From: Rhizobium sp. R634
GTDB taxonomy: Bacteria > Pseudomonadota > Alphaproteobacteria > Rhizobiales > Rhizobiaceae
DNA: 64,000 nucleotides
Reading direction: 5' to 3'
Assembly (NCBI RefSeq): GCF_002211305.1
Contig: NZ_LOKW01000024.1
Location: forward strand, 372,001 to 436,000
The position numbers were made by a program, and so were the translations under genes. Under the pieces are notes generated by a model. It was not told the DNA's origin. It ran no database searches and worked only from the letters and a program-made list of their open reading frames with translations. This document shows positions 36,221 to 44,956 of the stretch, piece by piece (positions within the stretch are counted from its first letter, which is position 1; every line of letters starts with the position of its first letter).

Positions 36221-36919
36221 ATGAGCACGGTAGCGGACATGAAATCGTCGGTTTACGAGGGAGATGAACTGGCTGAAGATGGAAATGTCTCCGTCTACGA
36301 GCGCCTTCGCGACGACATCATTCATGGCCGCTTGAAGGCCAATGAACGCCTGAAGGTTGCCGAGCTGGCGAGCCGCATGGGGACCTCCACCAATCCGGTG
36401 CGCGAGGCACTGCAGCAATTGCGCGGCGAAGGCTTCGTCATCATGACGCCGAACCGTGGCGCCCGCGTCCGGCCGATCGACCAAGAATTCGTGCGGGACA
36501 TCTGGGAGATCGAAGTGCTGATCGAACCTGCGCTCACGCGCTGGTTCGTCGGCATTGCCACGATGGCGGATATCGAAGAACTGGAGCGGATCCAGGCCGC
36601 AATAGAGGATCTAAATTTCCTCGACGAGATGAAGCACTCGAATCTGGATCTGCAGTTTCACCGCTTGATGTACGATCGCCACTATAATCGCCATGCCGTC
36701 GATCTCTGGGTGCGCCATCGCCAGATCCTCTGGGCGATAAGCCGCGGTTTTCCGACCTCGCTCAGCCGCCAGTCGAGCGTATTGGAGGAACATCGCGAAT
36801 TGATCGCCTGCATCAAGGCACAGGATGCCGACGGCGCGGCGCGCGCCATCGCCCGGCATGTGGAAGGCTCAGGCCGCCACATCGTCGAGAGAATGCGGCT
36901 CGACAGGCGGCGGCCCTAA
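36221..36919 (+). CDS. GntR-family (FCD) transcriptional regulator
   Basis: 232 residues from ATG 36221; ATG 36164 or 36239 are alternatives. Residues ~25-90 form the winged helix (VYERLRDDIIHGRLKANERLKV, NPVREALQQLRGEGFV, shown in parts); residues ~100-220 are an FCD domain with the metal-site histidines (FHRLMYDRHYN, EEHRELI, RHVEGSGRH). FCD regulators of sugar-acid loci usually repress and are released by the pathway substrate. It faces the importer operon across a 173-base gap and is its likely regulator. Confidence 0.9.
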   Translation: MSTVADMKSSVYEGDELAEDGNVSVYERLRDDIIHGRLKANERLKVAELASRMGTSTNPVREALQQLRGEGFVIMTPNRGARVRPIDQEFVRDIWEIEVLIEPALTRWFVGIATMADIEELERIQAAIEDLNFLDEMKHSNLDLQFHRLMYDRHYNRHAVDLWVRHRQILWAISRGFPTSLSRQSSVLEEHRELIACIKAQDADGAARAIARHVEGSGRHIVERMRLDRRRP

Positions 36920-36933
36920 GTTCGGGGAGCGCC

Positions 36934-37299
36934 TCAAGGCGTAGCGCCGAAGAAGGCGAGCCGGGTGAGGATGGTGTAATCCGCTTCCGATACCATCAGT
37001 GCGACGAAAACCAGCACCAGCAGCGGCGGCAGCAGGATGGCATAGACGAGCGCCAGCCGTTCCCAGGCCATATGCATGAAGACGGCGACGATCAGGCCGG
37101 CCTTCAGCATCATGAACACGAGGATCAGCGTCCATCTGATATAACCCTGGATGCCGAGATAATCGACCATATAGGAAAAAGCGCTGAGCACGAAGAGCAG
37201 GCCCCAGACGACGAGATAGAGCCGGATCGGGTGCTGCTGCCCGGTGTGTGCCTCGACATGTGCCGTTTGGGCTTGCGCATGCGCCGTTGTCTCGCTCAT
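36934..37299 (-). CDS. Cytochrome c oxidase subunit IV
   Basis: 121 residues from ATG 37299 with GTGAGG six bases upstream. A His/Gln/Thr-rich N-terminus precedes three membrane helices (about 30-50, 60-80 and 90-110); the RWTLILVFMMLKAGLIVAVFMHM stretch, given only in outline, is the COX4_pro signature. It is the last gene of the oxidase operon, just seven bases after the subunit III stop, and is convergent with the GntR gene. This small subunit helps assembly or stability of aa3-type enzymes. Confidence 0.85.
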   Translation of the reverse strand: MSETTAHAQAQTAHVEAHTGQQHPIRLYLVVWGLLFVLSAFSYMVDYLGIQGYIRWTLILVFMMLKAGLIVAVFMHMAWERLALVYAILLPPLLVLVFVALMVSEADYTILTRLAFFGATP

Positions 37300-37306
37300 G
37301 ACGACC

Positions 37307-38026
37307 TCACCACAGATAAAAAAACGCGAAGATGAAGACCCAGACCAGGTCGACGAAGTGCCAGTAGAGGCCCATGATCTCGACGGCCTCATAGCGGCCT
37401 TTCCGGCTGGTGAAGAACCCGCGCCGCTCCACATCGAAATCGCCCCGCCAGACCTTGCGGGCGACGATCAGGAGGAAGATGACGCCGATCGTGACATGGG
37501 TGCCATGAAAACCGGTGATCATGAAGAAGGTCGATCCGAATTGCGCCGCTCCCCATGGATTTTCCCAGGGGCGCACGCCTTCGGTGATCAGCTTCGTCCA
37601 CTCGAAGGCCTGCATGCCGACGAACGTCGCCCCGAGAATGGCCGTCAGCAGCATCAGCATCGCGGTCATGCGACGGTCGCGGCGATAGCCGAAGTTCACC
37701 GCCATCGCCATGGTGCCGCTGCTTGAGATCAGGACGAAGGTCATGATGGCGATCAGGATCAGCGGAACATCCTGGCCGCCGATATGCAGCGCGAAGACCT
37801 CGCTCGGATTGGGCCATGGAACAGGCGTCGACATGCGGGCGGTCATGTAGGCGATCAGGAAACAGCCGAAGACGAAGGTGTCGCTCAACAGGAAGATCCA
37901 CATCATCGCCTTGCCCCAGGAGGCGGTTTTGAAGGCGCGCTGATCCGAGCTGAAATCGGCGGCGACACCGCGCAGGCCTGCCGGCCTGAGAGCAGCTTCG
38001 CCATGTGTCTCGACAGTCTGTGCCAT
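37307..38026 (-). CDS. coxP: Cytochrome c oxidase subunit III (CoxP-like)
   Basis: 239 residues from ATG 38026 (AGGAGA seven bases upstream). Five or more membrane helices with the subunit III signature FHGTHVTIGVIFLL and the closing HFVDLVWVFIFAFFYLW. It belongs to the five-helix branch of subunit III. The operon holds two subunit III-like genes in tandem, as in the alternative aa3 oxidase coxMNOP of Bradyrhizobium, so one may replace the N-terminal two helices of the seven-helix form. Confidence 0.88.
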   Translation of the reverse strand: MAQTVETHGEAALRPAGLRGVAADFSSDQRAFKTASWGKAMMWIFLLSDTFVFGCFLIAYMTARMSTPVPWPNPSEVFALHIGGQDVPLILIAIMTFVLISSSGTMAMAVNFGYRRDRRMTAMLMLLTAILGATFVGMQAFEWTKLITEGVRPWENPWGAAQFGSTFFMITGFHGTHVTIGVIFLLIVARKVWRGDFDVERRGFFTSRKGRYEAVEIMGLYWHFVDLVWVFIFAFFYLW

Positions 38027-38037
38027 CAACAAATCTC

Positions 38038-38751
38038 CTAGTTCAGCAATGTGCGGCAGAGATCGACGAAATCGTTCGCCCATCCGGCAAAGAGCGAAAA
38101 TAGCAGCAGCCAGACGGCAAGCATGAAATGCGAATAGAGGGCGGAAAGCTCGACGCTGAGGCTGAGCCTGTCCGTCGCAGCCTCGCTCGCAAAGGCCTTC
38201 ACCGTCGTGTGCGCGAGGACGGCGAGCCCGCCTAGAATATGCAGGCCATGCAGGCCGGTCAGCATATAGAAGAAGCTGTTGGCGGGATTGTCGGCAAGCA
38301 CGTAGCCCGCCGCCGCGAGTTCCCGCCATGCCTGGATCTGTCCGGCGAGAAAGAAGACGGCAAGAGCAAGGGCGGCGGCAAGTGCGGGGCGCAGGCGCTG
38401 CATGCGGCCATGCCTCGCTTCGCTTTTCGCCCATTCCAGCGAAACGCTGCTGAGGACGAGTGCTGCAGTGTTCACCCAGAGGAGGCGTGGAACCGGCGTC
38501 GACCACCAGTCCGCCGAGGCCATGCGCATGAAATAGGCGCTGATGCCGAGGCTGAACACGGCGCCGACGACACCGAGAAACACGAAGAGGCCGATTTTCA
38601 CGGCCGGCACGGGCGATCGGTCGGCGCTGTCATGGTGCGGCAGTTGCACCGACCCGGTTTCGAGCCAGGGCTTCGAGGTCAGCCGCTGTCCGGCGAGCCA
38701 CCAGACGATGATGGCGCCGATCGCGGCAAGGAAGATCAGCGTGACGTTCAT
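38038..38751 (-). CDS. coxO: Cytochrome c oxidase subunit III-like protein (CoxO-like)
   Basis: 237 residues with about six or seven membrane helices; GLHGLHILGGLAVLAH matches the subunit III helix that carries the paired His. It is divergent from the neighbouring subunit III gene rather than a recent copy. The start overlaps the coxN stop by four bases (ATGA), showing tight coupling. In Bradyrhizobium the equivalent CoxO is a second subunit III-like protein of the alternative aa3 oxidase. The residues around WWSTPVPRLLWVNTAAL suggest a family-typical leader. Confidence 0.83.
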   Translation of the reverse strand: MNVTLIFLAAIGAIIVWWLAGQRLTSKPWLETGSVQLPHHDSADRSPVPAVKIGLFVFLGVVGAVFSLGISAYFMRMASADWWSTPVPRLLWVNTAALVLSSVSLEWAKSEARHGRMQRLRPALAAALALAVFFLAGQIQAWRELAAAGYVLADNPANSFFYMLTGLHGLHILGGLAVLAHTTVKAFASEAATDRLSLSVELSALYSHFMLAVWLLLFSLFAGWANDFVDLCRTLLN

Positions 38752-40526
38752 GCCGGGCTCTCCCGGGTTGCGCTGCCATCTGCCGGCACCGTCTGCGGAA
38801 TGAAATCCTCGGCGGCGCCGGGCACGCTGTAGTCATAGGCCCAGCGGTAGACGACAGGCAGATCCTTGCCCCAGTTGCCGTGCGCGGGCGGGGTCTGCGG
38901 CGTTTGCCATTCGAGCGTCGTCGCCCGCCAAGGATTGCCGCCCGCCTCCCGGCCCCGGAAAAGGCTCCAGGCCAGGTTGAACAGGAAGACCATCTGCGCC
39001 GCGCCGACCACGAGCGCCATGACTGTGATGAAGACGTTCAGCGTGTGGGCGGAAGGCGGGACGAAGGTGATCTCTCCGAGCTCGAAGTAACGGCGCGGCA
39101 CGCCGAGCAGGCCGAGGTAATGCATCGGAAAGAAGATCGCATAGGTGCCGAGGAAGGTGACCCAGAAATGGATCTGGCCGAGCGCCTCGTTCAGCATGCG
39201 CCCTGTGACCTTCGGATACCAGTGATAGATCGCCCCGAAGATGACGAGGATCGGCGCCACACCCATGACCATGTGGAAATGCGCGACGACGAACATCGTA
39301 TCCGACAGCGGCACGTCGACGACGACATTGCCGAGGAAGAGGCCGGTCAGGCCGCCATTGACGAAGGTGACGATGAAGGCGAGCGCAAAGAGCATCGGCA
39401 GCGTCAGATGGATGTCGCCGCGCCAGAGCGTCAGCACCCAGTTGTAGACCTTGATCGCCGTCGGGATGGCGATGATCAGCGTCGTCGTCGCGAAGAAGAA
39501 GCCGAAGGCCGGGTTCATGCCGCTGACATACATGTGGTGCGCCCAGACGACGAAGCTCAAGCCCCCGATGATGACGATCGCCCAGACCATCATGCGGTAG
39601 CCGAAGATATTCTTGCGCGCATGGGTGCTGATCAGGTCGGAAACAATGCCGAAGGCAGGCAGGGCGACGATATAGACTTCGGGATGGCCGAAGAACCAGA
39701 ACAGGTGCTGGAAAAGGATCGGGCTGCCGCCGCCATGTTTCAGCTGCTCGCCCATTTCGACGATGGCGGGCATGAAGAAGCTGGTGCCGAGCAGGCGGTC
39801 GAACATCATCATGACGCAGGCGACGAAGAGTGCGGGAAAGGCAAGCAGCGCCATCACGGTCGCGGTGAAGATGCCCCAGACGGTGAGCGGCATCCGCATC
39901 AGCGTCATGCCCCGCGCCCGCCCCTGCAGCACGGTCACCACATAATTCAACCCGCCCATGGTGAAGCCGATGATGAAGACGATCAGCGAGGAGAGCATGA
40001 GCAGGATGCCCCAATCCTTGCCGCCGGGCGTGCCGGACAGAACAGCCTGCGGCGGATAAAGCGTCCAGCCTGCCCCCGTCGGGCCGCCGGGCGCGAAGAA
40101 GCCGGCGGCGAGGATCAGAACAGCGAGCAGATAGATCCAGTAGCTCAGCATGTTCGCATAGGGGAATACCATGTCGCGGGCGCCGACCATCAGCGGAATG
40201 AGGTAGTTGCCGAAGCCGCCGAGAAACAGCGCGGTCAGGAGATAGATCACCATGATCATGCCGTGCATGGTGATGAACTGATAATAGTGATCGGCATCGA
40301 TGAAGGTGAAATAGCCGGGAAAGGCCAGCTGAATCCGCATCAGCCAGGAGAGCACCAGCGCCACCAGCCCGATCGCGATGGCGGTGAGCGAATATTGGAC
40401 GGCAATGATCTTGGCATCCTGGCTGAACACATATTTCGTCCACCAGCTGTGGGGATGATAGAGTTCGACATCCTCGACCTCGGCGGCTGGGATGGCGCCT
40501 GCGCCGCTGGACGGAATCTCGACCAT
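38748..40526 (-). CDS. coxN: Cytochrome c oxidase subunit I, alternative aa3 type (CoxN-like)
   Basis: 592 residues from ATG 40526, with GGAGGAG seven bases upstream. Twelve or more membrane helices contain the haem/copper ligands: the early FITMHGMIMVIYL His, HPEVYIVALPAFG with the Tyr cross-linked to copper-B His, WAHHMYVSGM with two more copper His, and FVVAHFHMVMG for haems a and a3. The HPEVYI pattern marks an A-type oxidase. It is the catalytic subunit, reducing oxygen and pumping protons, and is the second gene of the operon. Confidence 0.95.
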   Translation of the reverse strand: MVEIPSSGAGAIPAAEVEDVELYHPHSWWTKYVFSQDAKIIAVQYSLTAIAIGLVALVLSWLMRIQLAFPGYFTFIDADHYYQFITMHGMIMVIYLLTALFLGGFGNYLIPLMVGARDMVFPYANMLSYWIYLLAVLILAAGFFAPGGPTGAGWTLYPPQAVLSGTPGGKDWGILLMLSSLIVFIIGFTMGGLNYVVTVLQGRARGMTLMRMPLTVWGIFTATVMALLAFPALFVACVMMMFDRLLGTSFFMPAIVEMGEQLKHGGGSPILFQHLFWFFGHPEVYIVALPAFGIVSDLISTHARKNIFGYRMMVWAIVIIGGLSFVVWAHHMYVSGMNPAFGFFFATTTLIIAIPTAIKVYNWVLTLWRGDIHLTLPMLFALAFIVTFVNGGLTGLFLGNVVVDVPLSDTMFVVAHFHMVMGVAPILVIFGAIYHWYPKVTGRMLNEALGQIHFWVTFLGTYAIFFPMHYLGLLGVPRRYFELGEITFVPPSAHTLNVFITVMALVVGAAQMVFLFNLAWSLFRGREAGGNPWRATTLEWQTPQTPPAHGNWGKDLPVVYRWAYDYSVPGAAEDFIPQTVPADGSATRESPA

Positions 40527-40595
40527 GATATCTCCTCCGTTTCCTTCCCGCCGGTTGGTTTCAACCGGCACGCGGCCTTCCCTCTTCCCGCCAGT

Positions 40596-41414
40596 TCAGT
40601 TCGCCGGCGGCGCGTTTCCCGAAGACGCCGTCAGCTGGGTGAATGTCTGCTGCTGCCCAAGCCAGGCCTGGTAGTCAGCGTCATTGTCGACGATGACGGT
40701 GCCGCGCATCTGCGGATGGCCGACGCCGCAGAGTTCGGCGCAGAGAACCTCGAACGTTCCCATACGCGTCGGCGTGAACCAGAAATAGGTGACCATGCCG
40801 GGGATCATGTCCATCTTGGCGCGGAATTCCGGCACATAGAAATCATGCAGGACATCGACCGAACGCAGCAATATGCGCACCGGCTTGCCGACCGGCAGAT
40901 GCAATTCGCCGCCCTCGACGATCACGTCGTCGAGCCCGCTTGCATCGTTCTTGTCCAGCCCGAGCGGATTTTCGGCAGTGATGTCGCGCGTCTCCGCGCG
41001 GCCGAGCTTGCCGTCTGCGCCCGGCAGGCGGAAGCTCCACAGCCACTGCTGGCTGACGACCTCGACCGGCACGGCATCGTCGGGCACCGTGATGAACTGG
41101 TTCCAGACGATGAGACCCGGCGCGAGCATGGCTGCGACGCCGACCGCAGTTCCCCCCGCCAGCAGCCACTCCAGCCTGCGGTTCTCGGGCTCATAATGCG
41201 CCCGGTTGCCCGGTCGGTGGCGGAAGCGGTAGACGCAATAGGCCATGAAGGAAATCACCGCCACGAAGACGATGCCGGTGATCCAGAAGGTGATGACAAG
41301 GGTGCTGTCGATATAGGTCCAGTTGGACGCGATCGGCGTCCACCACCAAGGGCTCAGCACATGGAAGAGCACGGAGCCGACGACAAGCAGGACGAGAATC
41401 AGCACAACAGCCAT
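40596..41414 (-). CDS. coxM: Cytochrome c oxidase subunit II with CuA site (CoxM-like)
   Basis: 272 residues from ATG 41414 (AGGAGGGG upstream). Three hydrophobic segments at about 4-24, 40-62 and 80-102, then a periplasmic cupredoxin domain with the CuA ligands: His in VLHDFYVPEF and Cys, Cys, His and Met in LCAELCGVGHPQM. It takes electrons from cytochrome c and passes them to subunit I. It opens the coxMNOP-type operon; a cytochrome c gene is 144 bases upstream on the same strand. No CtaB- or CtaG-type assembly gene is local. Confidence 0.93.
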   Translation of the reverse strand: MAVVLILVLLVVGSVLFHVLSPWWWTPIASNWTYIDSTLVITFWITGIVFVAVISFMAYCVYRFRHRPGNRAHYEPENRRLEWLLAGGTAVGVAAMLAPGLIVWNQFITVPDDAVPVEVVSQQWLWSFRLPGADGKLGRAETRDITAENPLGLDKNDASGLDDVIVEGGELHLPVGKPVRILLRSVDVLHDFYVPEFRAKMDMIPGMVTYFWFTPTRMGTFEVLCAELCGVGHPQMRGTVIVDNDADYQAWLGQQQTFTQLTASSGNAPPAN

Positions 41415-41558
41415 TTCCGCCCCTCCTGGGCTGAGCGACCGCGAAACCTCATTCCACAAAAATGTCGAGTTTATTATCGCACAGATAGAAAATCTCGGCA
41501 ATTACGGCGATTTAAGCAGGCGCCGTTAGCCGGAACCGATCATTTGGGGTATTGCCCT

Positions 41559-41960
41559 TCATTTGGAATATTGCTTGAGATAGGCGACGAGATTGGTGAT
41601 CTCCTGATCATCCTTGACCCCTGCGAAGGCCATCTTCGTGCCCTTCACCTTCGCTTTCGGGTTGTGCAGATAGTCGCGCAGCGTCGCCTCGTCCCAGACG
41701 AGGCCGCCCTCACCGGCCGCCTTCATCCCGCTCGAATAGGCAAAGCCCGGATGCGTCCCGGCCGTGCGGCCGAAAAGCCCGTTCAGCGACGGACCGACCT
41801 TGTTCGTATCGGAATCGGCGACATGACAGGTCGCGCATTTCTTGAAAACGGTGGCACCCGCCGTCGCATCACCCTCCTGCGCCCCCGCGACCGCAGGGGA
41901 AAGGGCAATGACGGGTACGGCAATCAGCAGAACAACACGGTAATCCACGGCAAACCTCAT
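41559..41960 (-). CDS. Periplasmic class I cytochrome c
   Basis: 133 residues from ATG 41960. Residues 1-29 form a signal peptide (VVLLIAVPVIALSPAVAGA), then CATCH binds one haem, and Met in GTKMAFAG is the sixth ligand, the pattern of mitochondrial-like cytochrome c (c2/c550). It lies directly upstream of the oxidase operon, on the same strand, so it is probably the dedicated electron donor to CoxM. The AGGAGG before ATG is close, so a start 12 bases later is possible. Confidence 0.9.
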   Translation of the reverse strand: MRFAVDYRVVLLIAVPVIALSPAVAGAQEGDATAGATVFKKCATCHVADSDTNKVGPSLNGLFGRTAGTHPGFAYSSGMKAAGEGGLVWDEATLRDYLHNPKAKVKGTKMAFAGVKDDQEITNLVAYLKQYSK

Positions 41961-42124
41961 CCTCCTCAAGGTTGCCCAGCCACTCGCATCTCCGCTGCCT
42001 TGCCGCACGGAGTATGTTAGCGATGCTTAAAGTTTAGCCTTTCGCGTGTGCAAGTCAATGCTCCACAATTCTGGCATGGATTCCGGGATGGCTTCGCGCC
42101 ACCGGCTCTGATGAGGCGACGCAA

Positions 42125-42148
42125 GCCGGCGCATATGCTTGCGCCGGC
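42125..42148. terminator. Hairpin between prc and cytochrome c genes
   Basis: A perfect 9-bp stem (GCCGGCGCA/TGCGCCGGC) with a six-base loop lies 32 bases after the prc stop on the minus strand. There is no clear run of T after it, so it may be a weak terminator, a processing hairpin or neither. Confidence 0.35.
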
Positions 42149-42179
42149 CGGCATGAGTGCCTTGCGTCCGTTTGCCCGG

Positions 42180-44270
42180 TTATTTGGTCGCTGCGTTGAG
42201 CACGCTTTGCTGCAAATCCGCCTCGTCGCCAACGATGGCGGCGGCTTCGTCCAGCAGGACGTCTTTTGCATTCTTGCGGGCGTTTTCAATGGCTATATCG
42301 GCGCTCAGGCTGCGTTCGCCCGACTCCAGGCCATCATCTTCGCCGGGATCTTCGCCGCTTGCCTGCGCCCGGGACTTGAACCGGGCCTCGCGAGCGGCCG
42401 CTTCCTTGCGGCGTTCCGCCTCGTTCAAGGAGATGACGCCCTTCTCGCGCTGCGCCTTCAGGTCGGCGATGTCTTGTACCAGGCGTTGAAAATCCGGATC
42501 GCCCTTGACCCGCGCATCATGGCGGCTTTGCAATGTCGGCAGCAGCTTCGCGACGGTGTCGGCCGGGGCGTATTTCGCCGGCTTAATCTCCGCCCACGGC
42601 AGGGCATTGTCGTAACTGGTCTCGCCGAATAGGGTCGGATCGGAAAGTCCCGGCAAGCTGATGTCCGGCGTCACGCCGTGCAGCTGCGTCGTGCCGCCGT
42701 TGACCCGGAAAAACTGGGCGATCGTCACCTTCAACTCACCGTATTCAGCTTTGCTGTTGCGAACGATCTGGTCGAGATCGACGACCGTCTGGACAGTCCC
42801 TTTGCCGAAACTGGGTTCGCCGATGACCACGCCGCGGCCGTAATCCTGGATTGCCGCGGCGAAAATCTCCGAAGCCGAGGCCGAGCCGCGATTGATCAGG
42901 ACACCCATGGGGCCGTCCCAGGCAGGCGCCGCAAACTCGGCGCTTTTGACCTCGACCTTGCCGTCGCTGCTGCGCTGCTGAACCACCGGCCCCTTACCGA
43001 TGAACAGGCCCGTCAAATCGATCGCCTCGTCCAGCGAACCGCCGCCATTGTTGCGCAGGTCGATGAGAACGCTGTCGACCTTTTCCTGCTTCAGTTCGCC
43101 GAGAAGCTTGGCGACGTCACGGCTTGCACTCTTATAGTCCTTGTCGCCTTTGTGCCTGGCTTCAAAATCCTCATAGAATACCGGCAGGGTGATCACGCCG
43201 ATCTTGCGGGTGGCTTCGCCCGCTTTCACCGACAGAACGGACTTCTTGGCGGCCTGCTTTTCGAGATTGATCTTATCGCGCACCAGGTTGACGACGCGGT
43301 GCGTGCCGTCGGCTCCGGCATCCGCCGGCAGGATATCCAGGCGCACCACGGAGCCTTTTTTCCCACGGATCATCTGCACGACTTCATCGAGGCGCGTGCC
43401 GACCACTTCCTTGATCGGACCGTCCTTGCCCTGGCCGACGCCGGTGATGCGGTCTCCGACGGCGAGCTTGCCGGACAACTGCGCCGGCCCGCCGGGCACG
43501 AGTTCACGGATCGTCGTGTAGTCGTCGCGTTCCTGCAGGACCGCGCCGATGCCGAACAGCGAAAGCTTCATCGAAACATTGAAGTCGGCTGACGCGGCCG
43601 CGCCGAAATAATCCGTATGCGGATCGATCGACGTGGCATAGGCGTCCATGAACGACTGGAAAACGTCGTCGCTTTTGAACTTGTAGGCACGCTCGAGCGT
43701 GTTTTCATAACGCTTGTCGAGCGTTTCGCGAATTGCCGCATCGGTCTTGCCGCCGAGCTTCAGCCGCAGCCAGTCGCTCTTGACGCGCTTGCGCCACAGC
43801 TCGTCGCTCTCTGCTTTCGATTGCGGCCAGGGTGCCTTGTCGCGCAGCACCGAATAATTCTCCTGCGCACCGAAATCGAAGCCTTGCTTCAGCAGGCCGC
43901 GCGCGTAGGTCATGCGGTCGACGACACGCTGTTCGTAAGCGTTGAAGATCGCAAACGGAATCTTCAAGTCCTGCCGTTCGATGGCATCGTCGATCTTGTT
44001 GCGGTCAGCCATGAACTTGTCGACGTCGGCCTGGAGGAAAAGCATGCGGTCCGGATCAAGCGACTTGATGAACTGATCCATGACCCGCGCCGACAAGGCA
44101 TCGTCGAGCGGAACAGGCTTATAGCTATAGCGCGAAAGAAATTCCGCGCTCAATTCAGCGGCTTGCGCCTGCCGCTTCAGCGGCGCCAGATCGGGCGGCG
44201 ATGCGACCTCTGCATATGCGGACTGTGCGAGTGCAAGAAATGCACCGAGAAAAACATAGGCTATGCGCAT
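42180..44270 (-). CDS. prc: Tail-specific (C-terminal processing) periplasmic protease
   Basis: 696 residues, close to the 682 of E. coli Prc/Tsp. Signal peptide 1-20 (cleaved after AYA). An N-terminal helical domain leads to a PDZ domain at about 235-330 (VPGGPAQLSGKLAVGDRITGVG, shown in part), then the S41 protease core with the Ser/Lys pair in NRGSASASE and SFGKGTVQ, and a charged C-terminal DUF3340 domain. It degrades proteins with non-polar C-termini and trims periplasmic and penicillin-binding proteins. It stands alone, with the tRNA-Phe gene upstream on the same strand. Confidence 0.95.
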   Translation of the reverse strand: MRIAYVFLGAFLALAQSAYAEVASPPDLAPLKRQAQAAELSAEFLSRYSYKPVPLDDALSARVMDQFIKSLDPDRMLFLQADVDKFMADRNKIDDAIERQDLKIPFAIFNAYEQRVVDRMTYARGLLKQGFDFGAQENYSVLRDKAPWPQSKAESDELWRKRVKSDWLRLKLGGKTDAAIRETLDKRYENTLERAYKFKSDDVFQSFMDAYATSIDPHTDYFGAAASADFNVSMKLSLFGIGAVLQERDDYTTIRELVPGGPAQLSGKLAVGDRITGVGQGKDGPIKEVVGTRLDEVVQMIRGKKGSVVRLDILPADAGADGTHRVVNLVRDKINLEKQAAKKSVLSVKAGEATRKIGVITLPVFYEDFEARHKGDKDYKSASRDVAKLLGELKQEKVDSVLIDLRNNGGGSLDEAIDLTGLFIGKGPVVQQRSSDGKVEVKSAEFAAPAWDGPMGVLINRGSASASEIFAAAIQDYGRGVVIGEPSFGKGTVQTVVDLDQIVRNSKAEYGELKVTIAQFFRVNGGTTQLHGVTPDISLPGLSDPTLFGETSYDNALPWAEIKPAKYAPADTVAKLLPTLQSRHDARVKGDPDFQRLVQDIADLKAQREKGVISLNEAERRKEAAAREARFKSRAQASGEDPGEDDGLESGERSLSADIAIENARKNAKDVLLDEAAAIVGDEADLQQSVLNAATK

Positions 44271-44466
44271 TTAGTCTTGATCCGATTCATCGTGCCGGGG
44301 GTCCAAATAATATCTAGGTGAGACAATTATGGTTTTTTGGCAAGCGGAAGCGGCTTTTGTGCCAATTCTTCCTCAGCTCATCGGCAGCGACGCTGAAAAC
44401 CGGCGAATCGCCAGCCTCGACGAGAGCCTGTTCGTTCTGGGCAGTCGTGAGATCGGAAAAATGGTG

Positions 44467-44542
44467 TGGTGCCCAGGACCGGAATCGAACCAGTGACACG
44501 CGGATTTTCAATCCGCTGCTCTACCAACTGAGCTACCTGGGC
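44467..44542 (-). tRNA. tRNA-Phe (GAA)
   Basis: Seventy-six bases that fold as a full cloverleaf, read on the minus strand: acceptor GCCCAGG/CCTGGGC, D arm with AGCTCAGTTGGT, anticodon loop TTGAAAA-type with GAA, and T arm GGTTCGATTCC. The 3' CCA is encoded. It sits between prc and yacG. Confidence 0.97.
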
Positions 44543-44602
44543 TAACCTGCTTCCAATGGTATCTCTACCGCGGGGCCTTGGTTCGCCCCGGAAGCGAGCG
44601 GG

Positions 44603-44630
44603 GTTATAGCATCTTGTTCGGCCATGGCAA
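44603..44630 (-). promoter_or_regulatory. Candidate promoter of tRNA-Phe
   Basis: On the minus strand TTGCCA (44630-44625) and TATAAC (44608-44603) are separated by 16 bases, a sigma-70-like pair. Transcription would begin about 55 bases before the tRNA. Consensus match is moderate. Confidence 0.45.
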
Positions 44631-44711
44631 GCGTCAAATGACTCTTTTTTGACGGCCGTGCCGGTTTTGCGGATTCATGAGGAAAAATAAGAGCTTCGCG
44701 GGCGGAAATCT

Positions 44712-44924
44712 TTAGTTTTCCTCGTCCGGATAATCGGCTTTGGTCTCATCGTCGGCCACCGGAATGGCGTAGGAACCGGTCAGCCAGCGGGAGAGATCGA
44801 CCTCGCGGCAGCGGTTGGAGCAGAAGGGATAGTGTTCGCGGCTGGAGGGTTTGCCGCATTCGGGGCATGGGCGCGTCTTGCGCAGCGGCTCGACCTTGGC
44901 GGCTGCTTTCTTTTCTTCAGGCAT
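44712..44924 (-). CDS. yacG: DNA gyrase inhibitor YacG
   Basis: 70 residues. The zinc knuckle has two CxxC-type halves: CPECGK and CSNRCREVDL, followed by SRWLTGSYAIP, the YacG signature. YacG binds GyrB and blocks DNA binding by gyrase. It follows maf by 32 bases in the conserved rhizobial block. The acidic tail ends DYPDEEN. Confidence 0.93.
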   Translation of the reverse strand: MPEEKKAAAKVEPLRKTRPCPECGKPSSREHYPFCSNRCREVDLSRWLTGSYAIPVADDETKADYPDEEN

Positions 44925-44956
44925 ATCTCGTCCGTCCTATCGACCGGCCTTCGGGC

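Noticed and set aside
41415..41558. FixK/Fnr-type box upstream of the oxidase operon
   Set aside because: No TTGAT-N4-ATCAA match was seen in the 144-base gap, so oxygen-controlled Fnr regulation is not supported by the sequence.
38880..42020. 1046-codon plus-strand frame opposite the oxidase genes
   Set aside because: It is antisense to four well-supported cytochrome genes and is rich in Asp, Arg and His, typical of a reverse shadow of high-GC coding sequence.
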